A stretch of DNA of 64,000 bases, from the NCBI GenBank assembly GCA_025526995.1, contig JAHLKG010000007.1:310001-374000 (forward strand), written 5' to 3'. Of the stretch, positions 47,137 through 54,956 are shown piece after piece. The position numbers and the translations under genes are program-made. How positions within the stretch are numbered: the stretch's first letter is position 1; the number at the start of each line of letters is the position of its first letter. Below the pieces are notes generated by a model, which saw only the letters and a list, made by a program, of their open reading frames with translations, was not told the origin of the DNA and ran no database searches. This DNA is from Powellomyces hirtus (Eukaryota; Chytridiomycota; Chytridiomycetes; Spizellomycetales; Powellomycetaceae).

Positions 47137-50100
47137 TCAGGACTCCCACGTAGGTTCTTGATAGCCCTCCCACTCAACCAAGTACTCTTTTGTGTGCACC
47201 TTACTGCGGCGCTTGTCGATAATCGCCTCCACGGTGTATTCGACGTCATCCTCCTGACTCTCCTCATCTAGAAGGTCAAGATGTGCTGGATCCTGCTGGT
47301 ATTTGGGTTCGAGTCCCAAGTCTTCTTTGAAGATCACGTCTCGTGACATTTCGACCTTGTCAGTGATAGGATCCCAAACCAGATACCCCTTGGTACCTGA
47401 GGGTTGAGCATAGCCTACCAAGTAAGCCTTCTTTGCTTGGTTTCCCATTTTATCGCGTCCTTTGCTTGTTAGAACAGAATACGCCACGCAACTGATACGC
47501 CTAAGATGGGCAACATCAGGACGCCGGCCAAACAGTATTTCATGCGGCGTCTTCTTGTTGATGCGGTTGTATGTAAGGGAATAGATGTATCCAGCCGCTA
47601 CTAGTAAAGCAGGCCAGAATCTTTGGGGTAATTTCGTATCCGCGAAGGTGGCGCGGACCCTGTCCAGCGCTGTGCAATGCCATCGTTCGGCAATCCCGTT
47701 TTGCTGACTCGAATAGGCCGCGGACTTTCGATGAGTGATACCATTTTCCAATAGATACTCTAGAACCTCGCCAAAGTATTCGGTGCCTCGATCCGTGCGT
47801 AGAATCTTGATGTGTCGGTCAGTCTGTTTCTCAATCCAAGCCTTGTAAACAAGAAACTTGTCGAGTATGACTGCTGAATCCTTTGGAGGAATAGGAAAAA
47901 CAGTCACGTATCTGGATGCGTGTTCAATGAACTCCAGCGAATAGCGTGATCCTTCGTAACCAGGGATGCGAAATGGTCCTTGTAGGTCTGAATGAATCAG
48001 CTCACAGATCTCCCTGGTTTCAACGTTACCAGGGGAGAATGGAAGATGAGCGGCTTTTCCTAACACGCAGGCTTCACAATCTTTGAAGTCGCTTAGATCC
48101 CCCACTACGGACCAACCGTCCATAACTGATGCCATCTTCTCCAGGACATGTTTGCCAACATGTCCAAGACGAGCATGAGCAAGTGTAGGAGAGACTTTGA
48201 CAGTGCATGCTTCTGAATCTGTCCACAGACTTTCAGACAGCAGCGTACCTTGCAGGTAATACACGTTGTTGCGGCGTACGCCTTTGGTAATTTCTTTGCC
48301 GTCTCGCGTGAAAATGACGTCTCCATTCGACTTGAAGAGCACGTCAACGCCTTGATCATTGCATTTTGCTACCGATACAAGATCTCGTCGTAATCCTTGC
48401 ACATGCAGGACTCCGCCCAACTTGAGCGGATTTGGATAGTCGTTTACTTCTACTCGTACCGTACCTCGAACTGTAGAGGGCAGTGATGTTTTGTCAGCAA
48501 GCATAACAGCTCTGACATCACTATACACGGTTGAGTGATCCAAGGTTGCTTTGTGAGGTGTCATGTGGTCCGTAGCACCAGAGTCGATGAGGGCTTCATA
48601 CGGTTGTTCTTGGCGGACCCAGACGTGTAATGCTTCGACAGCATTTGTGCTAACAGCACCATCAGACGACTGCTTCGTCTTGTTCTTCTCCATCTCGGAT
48701 TTGAACTTCTTTAACACTTCGCACTCCTGTGTTCGGTGCTTAGGGTCTCCACAGGCCCAACAACCCGACTTTTGGGTTTGGCCTTTGTTTGATGGAGTAG
48801 ATTCCTTGTCCTTCTTGCCGTTCGTTGACTTCTCCCCGTGGGTCTTACCACCCTTTTGTTTCTTAGAGGCGTCAGTGTGTGCGGCACCTGATCGCGTATC
48901 CGTTGTGGTCCCGCTAGGTTTCTTAGCCATGTTGGCGGTGATCCTGGATGCAGCGGCCTGTAAACTGCTCAAATCAGTTATGTTTTCTTCATTAGCCTGA
49001 ACCAAGGCTGCAAGGTCTGGTGTTAGTGCGTTGATGAAGTAATCCTGAAGGACGTAATCCGGTGTTTTCGGCAGAGAAAATGCCAGCATGTTAAACTGAG
49101 TGATGTACTCATCCATGCGGCCTTTGGGGCGCAATTCCCGTAGTTTCTGCAACGAATCCCTAGTGTGGTTTCGTGGCGCGAACCGCGCCAGAAGGGCGGA
49201 CCTGAGACCGGTGTTGGTTCTTCCTGAATCAACGTCTTCAAAGTCATGCCACGTCGTAATTGCGTTCCTTTTATTTGGTGAGAGCGACTGCCACCAAGTG
49301 TATGCCCATCCTGTGAGTTTCGTAGCCACAAAATCTACGAGAAACTCGGGCGGAACCATTTCGTACTTCACAACTGTCTCAATCTTGTCGATGAACATTC
49401 GAAGTGTGACCATATTGGCTTCCCCGTTGTAAGATCCAATATCTTTCAGCGTCCCATCCACGAAAGCCTTCACACCTTGACTGTCAACGATTTTTGTCGT
49501 CACGCTGTGTATGCTCAATGTCGGTGATGTAGGGCGGCGTTCAAATGGAGAATGTTGGTAGTCCTGTTGAGCTCCAATCTCCTGATTGTACTCTGTCCAC
49601 GGTGCAGTGAACCCGTCGTTGCGAGTGGGTGATGGTGTGCGTACGCGCCGTTGCGCTGTACGTACCTGAGGGTTGACCGGAATATTCACATCCTGATCCA
49701 TGCGCCATTTCATTTGGAGCATTTCCGTTAGTTGGGCTAGAGAATTCTCAAGCCAATCTATCCTATCCACGTCCGCCTCACGCGGGCGGACATGCACGGT
49801 GTTCGCTGATTCCCCACTTGGGAATGCCGCTGGAGTACTGTAGTTCATGGTTCTGTGATCATCTGTACTGCTTGATAGGGGACGGGTATCGACCTTGCCA
49901 TCGTGTCGGTTGATGTTTCGGGTACGCCTTTCCAATGCGTCGTTGCTCTCGTTGGCGTTGACGCTCAAAGGCGCTGGCTCTGTCAGTGTATCGTCACAGG
50001 CAGACTTCCCTCCATTGTCTGGTGATGTCCATTTACCAGGCACTCGTGCGCTCTTCTTAGTGGCACGTTCTACGGCTTGTTGTAGCGTATTGGACCCTGG

Positions 50101-50181
50101 GGTCTGCCGACCCGTTAGGCGTCTTAACATACTACGAGTGTACCGGGGGCTCGTTTCGTTGCCTACCATTTCAGGGCTCAT
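47137..50181 (-). CDS. Copia B Gag-protease-integrase with C-terminal chromodomain
   Basis: 1014 codons, ATG 50181 lying within the primer-binding site. Gag helical region (MVTLRMFIDKIETVVKYEMV, WHDFEDVD, LRELRPKGRMDEYITQFNML), zinc knuckle (CWACGDPKHRTQEC), protease (ALIDSGATDHMTP), integrase zinc domain (HARLGHVGKHVL..CEACVLGK) and core (LIHSDLQGPF, LRTDRGTEYF, SQQNGIAERW). After the usual copia GKKGYLVWDP-like segment comes EYTVEAIIDKRRSKVHTKEY and WEGYQEPTWES, a chromodomain, ending at TGA 47137. The next codons continue the frame (LSLLDTTALDDWEN then TGA), so the stop is a lesion, not the natural end. Confidence 0.85.
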   Translation of the reverse strand: MSPEMVGNETSPRYTRSMLRRLTGRQTPGSNTLQQAVERATKKSARVPGKWTSPDNGGKSACDDTLTEPAPLSVNANESNDALERRTRNINRHDGKVDTRPLSSSTDDHRTMNYSTPAAFPSGESANTVHVRPREADVDRIDWLENSLAQLTEMLQMKWRMDQDVNIPVNPQVRTAQRRVRTPSPTRNDGFTAPWTEYNQEIGAQQDYQHSPFERRPTSPTLSIHSVTTKIVDSQGVKAFVDGTLKDIGSYNGEANMVTLRMFIDKIETVVKYEMVPPEFLVDFVATKLTGWAYTWWQSLSPNKRNAITTWHDFEDVDSGRTNTGLRSALLARFAPRNHTRDSLQKLRELRPKGRMDEYITQFNMLAFSLPKTPDYVLQDYFINALTPDLAALVQANEENITDLSSLQAAASRITANMAKKPSGTTTDTRSGAAHTDASKKQKGGKTHGEKSTNGKKDKESTPSNKGQTQKSGCWACGDPKHRTQECEVLKKFKSEMEKNKTKQSSDGAVSTNAVEALHVWVRQEQPYEALIDSGATDHMTPHKATLDHSTVYSDVRAVMLADKTSLPSTVRGTVRVEVNDYPNPLKLGGVLHVQGLRRDLVSVAKCNDQGVDVLFKSNGDVIFTRDGKEITKGVRRNNVYYLQGTLLSESLWTDSEACTVKVSPTLAHARLGHVGKHVLEKMASVMDGWSVVGDLSDFKDCEACVLGKAAHLPFSPGNVETREICELIHSDLQGPFRIPGYEGSRYSLEFIEHASRYVTVFPIPPKDSAVILDKFLVYKAWIEKQTDRHIKILRTDRGTEYFGEVLEYLLENGITHRKSAAYSSQQNGIAERWHCTALDRVRATFADTKLPQRFWPALLVAAGYIYSLTYNRINKKTPHEILFGRRPDVAHLRRISCVAYSVLTSKGRDKMGNQAKKAYLVGYAQPSGTKGYLVWDPITDKVEMSRDVIFKEDLGLEPKYQQDPAHLDLLDEESQEDDVEYTVEAIIDKRRSKVHTKEYLVEWEGYQEPTWES
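47170..47260 (-). other. Chromodomain coding segment within copia B
   Basis: Encodes YTVEAIIDKRRSKVHTKEYL and VEWEGYQEPTWE: the Tyr-x-Val-Glu start, Tyr-Leu-Val-x-Trp-x-Gly-Tyr core and Thr-Trp-Glu end match chromodomains that read methylated histone tails. Aromatic-cage positions (Tyr, Trp, Tyr-class) are present. Confidence 0.8.
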
Positions 50182-50185
50182 AACC
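50174..50185 (-). other. Primer-binding site of copia B (internal tRNA-iMet type)
   Basis: Minus strand GGTTATGAGCCC directly after the 5' LTR. Its complement GGGCTCATAACC is the anticodon arm of eukaryotic initiator tRNA-Met, as in half-tRNA priming known for Drosophila copia. The gag ATG lies inside it. Confidence 0.75.
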
Positions 50186-50424
50186 TGTTGGTCTGAGAGT
50201 ATCTGAGTAGATAGTTGAGGAAGCTTCAGGGTAGTTGACTGAGCAGAACAACGAAGTAACTTAATCCCGCTCTACTGGAGAAAAAGAGAAAAGTCCCACC
50301 GATATATTAAGTAGGGAAGGAAAACTACTTCTATCGGAGTTGATCACGTGGGCTCACGTGATTGCGTGATACGCCCTGCAATGGCGCAGTTGTGACTTGA
50401 TGACAGAGTCTGTACGTGCTAACA
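50186..50424 (-). repeat. 5' LTR of copia element B (239 bp)
   Basis: Pairs with 44249-44487; contains GATCACGTGGGCTCACGTGA. Confidence 0.95.
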
Positions 50425-50560
50425 CATCTACATTGCAAAAGAGCTTTGTAACCCTTTACAAAAACAATACAAACAGCTTGACTTGAATTCAGGCAATAAT
50501 CTGCATTTCTGATAAAGTACTGGAAACGCCAATATCTCCATGTGGTTTTACAAAGACTAG
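50425..50560 (+). repeat. LTR family D, old copy 2, third part
   Basis: CATCTACATTGCAAAAGAGC.. AAAGTACTGGAAACGCC.. TATCTCCAT completes the LTR broken at 42780 and 44248. Confidence 0.6.
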
Positions 50561-50869
50561 TCCAAATCTGTGTTTAAATTTGTTACAGATCTTGTTTAAC
50601 GTATTTCAATCAACATTTTCACTAGTATAAGTTATAAATAAAGGTTGGACATAACACATCTATTAAACAACAATTATGATATTATTGTTATGTGCATTCT
50701 TGTTTCTTCATTGACAAGAATGTTTTCTGTAAAAGTAGAGTTTCTTCTATTTTTTGTGAAGGTTGAAACAGAAACTAAGTGGAGTACTGAAATTTTTGCT
50801 TTAAACCAGTTAAAGTCTCATTGCGCATGAGATATGACCAAATCTTTGATAGTTTTATTCAAATGTTCA
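50561..50869. other. AT-rich spacer
   Basis: No gene or repeat recognised; one short open frame (50645-50830) of low-complexity hydrophobic residues is dismissed. Confidence 0.4.
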
Positions 50870-51235
50870 CAATAACATACTCAATATTAGTCCTTACAAT
50901 AAATCTTAACTTGAAACCCTGCACAGAACGCGTGACTAACATACTGGTATTGTTAAAAGCTGAATTAACTCATGTGTAATTATCTAATTGTAGAAAAAGT
51001 AGATGGTTTTATTTGAGAACCAAAACTTTTTTGTAAGGACTTAAGATATAGAATATACATTTCCATACCTTCACCTTTGTGTATTTGACAATGTTATATC
51101 AGCATTTGCACCACAAAAGTGCTCTGTAACACCTTTTTTTACAAAGGCCATACAAACAGAGCACCCAAATTTGGTCAATCTTTTGCATTTCTGTTAAAGT
51201 ACTGGATCCAGCAATATCTTCAAGATTTTACAATG
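50870..51235 (+). repeat. LTR family D, old copy 3
   Basis: ATACTCAATATTAGTCCTTA.. TACTGGTATTGTTAAAAGCT.. TTTGACAATGTTATATCAGC.. AAAGTACTGGATCCAGC.. tracks the other D copies over its whole length. Strongly decayed, AT-enriched. Confidence 0.55.
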
Positions 51236-52319
51236 GATCTTTAACTCTGGATCTCCATATAATCTAATACTAACAATAGAGTTGTTCATACAAAGCAACA
51301 CTTCTACTCTTGGCACCAGCACTTAGCGTATCTGTACACATCCACACACTTGCAGCACCATATAGCATATATTTTGCCTATAACTCCTACTAACCAGGAC
51401 CGTTTCACAATAATCTCTCTTAGTACACCTTTGTAGGCATATTCCTTTTCTCTTCTTGACTGCAGAGCAGTCTGTATCAAGTGGCAAACCTTCAGAGCCA
51501 TCCTCAAAGCATCTCACCCTTTGAAGTGCTTGTGCTAGGCTTAATACCACACAGAGCTCTCCCTGCTTGTGTCTAAATTTAGGCTGGTGAACCGTGCTTA
51601 ATTCCACTCCTTTTGGATTTGCAACTGCCTAGTAGGCTCAACTCTTTTCAGTAGATGGATGCATGCCTAAGGCAGACAACTATAGGATATGGAATGCTGA
51701 TGGATCATAGGAGTTGGGGCTGACAAAGGCGGCCTTGAGATAGCTTCCAGTAGTCTTTGCCCTCCCCATGGATTGTGTATAACTTTGTCAATGGACCTTC
51801 ATTGGGTAGCCTATTTCATTCTCTGCAAGAACCGTAGATGAACCACAAATAGCATCTGCTGTGCTGTTTCCGTTGAATAGCCTCTATTGCACTTCTTAAA
51901 GAATGAAGCTCTAATATTTGCCTTCTGAGGCTTCCCAGCCAGGCCAAGCTTTCAAACAGTGCTTTCCATTGGGATTCCTCCCTCTCTCTCTCCTCCCTGT
52001 AGCTGATGACAACAACAACAACATAACAACAATGGCTGTTACCAGCATCAACTCCTCTCCTTTTAAAAAACCTCCCCACCACCACAGGCAAGCACTGTTC
52101 AAACCCACAACTCCAGAAGGGCACTACCATCCAGGGCCAGGGTGGGTAGGAATCAAACTTCTTTTCTTTGGTTACTCAAGCTCTCTGTTGTGGGAGTTGG
52201 GTTTCTGCCAGGTAGTTGCGCATGCTGATGTTCATTGATGGTTTGTCCTGACCGTTTTTTGGAGTGTTTGTCTGTTTCAGTAGATCTTGTGGCAGTTGTG
52301 GCTTTGAAGATGAGGAAGA
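51236..52319. other. Unassigned DNA before gypsy relic
   Basis: About 1.1 kb. Frames are short with no signature. It may be the decayed 3' end of the old gypsy element whose integrase remnant follows. Confidence 0.35.
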
Positions 52320-52852
52320 AAGAAGACTCTTCATTAATTGGTGTATAGCCACACAGTATGCAAGCTGGTGTATGGCAATTGCGTGTCCCAGTCATTGTGT
52401 GGGTGATTACTGACATACATTTGCAGTACCCTTACCAGGATGCTGTTCACCCTTTCTGTCAATCTATCTGCTTTCTGGTGGTAGGGAGACGCAAATGCTA
52501 GACGGGTGCCCAGCAGACTCAAAATGCAGAATTCAGTTTCAATGTATCATTGAACCAGGGCAAAATTAGCATCCGTTTGTGATGCTGTGGAAGGTCATTG
52601 GCTAACTTCTGCAGTAGTGAGACGTTTGTAGCCAAAAGCACTTCTTCCTTTCTTCCTTCTATGCCTGATTGGTGTATGAGACTATCTCAACTCCAACTCC
52701 ATTTTGTGAATTGGTGTCTCTGGCTTGCGTTGCGGTGGTTTGGGATTTTGGTGGGCCATTGTGAAGATGCAATAGGAAATCTAGTGTACAGTGAGAGGGA
52801 GACTTGCCAGCCTTGTGAATCATGTTGAAAGTGTAGCCGGCTAGGGCATAGC
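52320..52852 (-). pseudogene. Old gypsy relic: RNase H and integrase fragments
   Basis: Minus-strand fragments GYTFNMIHKAGKSPSHCTLD (RNase H-to-integrase connection) and LLGTRLAFASPYHQKADRLT, ERVNSILVRVLQMYVSNH, NDWDTQLPY (integrase core around the catalytic Glu), with stops between. Dead. Its 5' neighbour parts lie beyond the copia A insertion. Confidence 0.6.
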
Positions 52853-53332
52853 TGTTGAGACGTCTTGACATCTACAAACAGGAACTCAGCATACCAGATA
52901 GGTTGCTAGGTTGTTGTCAAGACTTGCAGAGGGTCTGAAGGTGCTTCCCAAGGTAGGGAAGATTGCCTGTTGTGTTTGGCAGAGTGTACTAGACAAGTAG
53001 AGTGTGTTGGACTGTTATTATATTGGTTGGGGATGCCCAGAGGGCGTCCTTTTATAACAATTTGGATCATAGTACATGTGTAGTGACAATCTAACTGTGC
53101 CCTAGCTTGGCCAAGACGGCCCTGGCCTGGCCTAGTATTGTTCCCAATCACAGAGTGTCTTTTTGCCTTTGCTTGCTGCTTATATCAGCACTCCAGACGT
53201 GTTCTAGGCCTTCCCAGGCCCTCTCCAGCCATTTTGGATCATTCCAGACCATTCTAGACACAAGTGGATGTCCTCCCACATCTCCTGTGTGCTCTAAGTC
53301 CTCCCAGAGGCCCCCACAGGTAGATTCCAATA
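52853..53332 (-). repeat. 3' LTR of copia A, minus copy (480 bp)
   Basis: TGTTGAGACGTC..TAGATTCCAATA, matching 57673-58152 in length and sequence; contains the AGAGGGCGTCCTTTTATAAC core-promoter box. Confidence 0.9.
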
Positions 53333-53339
53333 CTCCCAC

Positions 53340-54956
53340 TCACAAAACATGTTTTGTGATCCCACAGGCGTCCCTCAGTTTCAAGAACTGATCCCTAGCC
53401 AGTGGTTTTGTCAAGATGTCTGCAACCATGTCCTGAGTCGAGAGATACTCTAATGCAATCTCCAAGCGTCCTAGTGCTTCTCTGATAAAGTGGTACCTCA
53501 CTTCAATGTGTTTGGTGCTGGCATGCAATGTTGGGTTCTTAGCAAGAGCAATGGCACCCTGGTTGTCCTCAAAGAGCACTGTGGGTCCATTCTGCTTGAA
53601 TCCGAGCTCCCCTGCAAGCAGACGAAGCCAAACAGCTTCCTTGGTGCACTGGGCTAGTGCCATGTACTCTGCTTCCGTGCTTGAAAGAGCTACAGTGGTC
53701 TGCCGCTTGGTTTGCCAGGTGATAGGTCCGTTGAACATGAAGATGAATCCAGTGGTTGATCTCCTTGTGTCCAAACATCCAGCATAGTCGGAATCCGAGT
53801 ATCCAACCAGCTTCCTAGGCTCAGAGACATTCTCTTTGCCTCCCAGAAGGATTCCAAGTTCGCTTGTGCCCTTCAGGTATCTGATGATCCGCTTGGCAGC
53901 ACTCCAATGCTCCTTTCCAGGCTTCGCAAGGTACTTGGACACAATTCCAACTGCAGCAGCAATGTCAGGGCGTGTTCCTAGCATGGCATAGATCAAACTG
54001 CCCACTGCATTCCTGTATGGCACAGAGCTCATCTCCAGCTCATCCGTCTCATTCTGAGGTGCCATGTTGTTTCTGAGGTGCAGTCCATGTTCCATAGGCG
54101 TGGCATGAACCTTGGCATCTCCCATGTTGAATTTCAAAACGACCTCTTCAACATACTTCTTCTGAGACAACCAGATGGTGCGGGTGCTTCTGCTCAGTCT
54201 GATGTGAATCCCAAGGAAGTAATTCAGCTCTCCAAGGTCTGTCATCTCAAAAGCTCGCCTCAGCTCCTTCTTGACATCCCCCAGCTGTTCCTTGCTTGAT
54301 GAGGCCACAATGAGGTCGTCCACATATATCAGAATGTACTCTGTTGTCCCATTCTGACTCCTGTAGTACATGCAAGGCTCTGCAGTCGACTGCACAAAGC
54401 CCATAGACTTCAGTTTGTGGTCTATCTTGTGGTTGAAGCGCCTTGCTGATTGCTTGAGGCCGTAGAGGGGTCTCCCAAGCTTGCAGACCCGTCCTGGATG
54501 CTTGGAATCCTCAAAGCCCTCCGGTTGGCGCATGTAGATCACATAGTCCAGATCCCCTTGCAAGAATGCTGTCTTCACGTCCATCTGATGTGCTTCCAAG
54601 TCGTCTGTGGCAATAATGGAGAACAGCAGTCTCATGGGACCAAACTTGGCAACAGGAGCAAACATCTCCTGATAGTCCAATCCCTCTCTCTGAGAGAATC
54701 CCTTGGCAACAAGTCTTGCCTTGTATCTGTCAAGCTCTCCTATGTCCTTCAGCTTTCGTTTGAAGACCCAACTTGCATCCAATAGCTTTTCTGCCCGTTG
54801 GCAGATCCACAAGTTGCCATGTCCCATTCTTGGCAAAAGCATCCATCTCTTCCTGAGCAGCCTGACGCCATTGTGAAGCATCTGGCATGGTCTGGCTCTC
54901 CTTGTAGCTTGTGGGCTCGTTTGAGACAAAGGAGACAGCATACGCAACTGCAGCAA
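53340..54956 (-). CDS. Copia A Pol, RT and RNase H part
   Basis: Downstream half after the frameshift: SWVFKRKLKDIGELDRYKAR, FSQREGLDYQEMFAPVAKFG, MDVKTAFLQGDLDYVIYMRQ, YGLKQSARRFNHKI, YVDDLIVASS (intact active site), KVHATPMEHGLHL, RPDIAAAVGIVSK, KRIIRYLKGT, SDSDYAGCLDTRRSTTGFIF, SSTEAEYMALAQCTKEAVWL, STKHIEVRYHFIREAL, VADILTKPLARDQF; TGA or TAG end near 53340, just before the purine tract and 3' LTR. It lacks its own start and needs the upstream frame. Confidence 0.9.
   Translation of the reverse strand: MLQLRMLSPLSQTSPQATRRARPCQMLHNGVRLLRKRWMLLPRMGHGNLWICQRAEKLLDASWVFKRKLKDIGELDRYKARLVAKGFSQREGLDYQEMFAPVAKFGPMRLLFSIIATDDLEAHQMDVKTAFLQGDLDYVIYMRQPEGFEDSKHPGRVCKLGRPLYGLKQSARRFNHKIDHKLKSMGFVQSTAEPCMYYRSQNGTTEYILIYVDDLIVASSSKEQLGDVKKELRRAFEMTDLGELNYFLGIHIRLSRSTRTIWLSQKKYVEEVVLKFNMGDAKVHATPMEHGLHLRNNMAPQNETDELEMSSVPYRNAVGSLIYAMLGTRPDIAAAVGIVSKYLAKPGKEHWSAAKRIIRYLKGTSELGILLGGKENVSEPRKLVGYSDSDYAGCLDTRRSTTGFIFMFNGPITWQTKRQTTVALSSTEAEYMALAQCTKEAVWLRLLAGELGFKQNGPTVLFEDNQGAIALAKNPTLHASTKHIEVRYHFIREALGRLEIALEYLSTQDMVADILTKPLARDQFLKLRDACGITKHVL

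Larger units (their letters stand above)
44249..50424 (-). mobile_element. Copia element B with chromodomain and antisense ORF
   Basis: 6.2 kb, 239-bp LTRs, 5-bp target duplication CATCT (44244-44248 and 50425-50429). Single gag-pol frame of about 1.9 kb codons (50181 to about 45300) with only two premature TGA stops between integrase and RT. It has an extra + strand ORF between RNase H and the 3' LTR. Young but apparently disabled unless the stops are suppressed. Confidence 0.9.
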
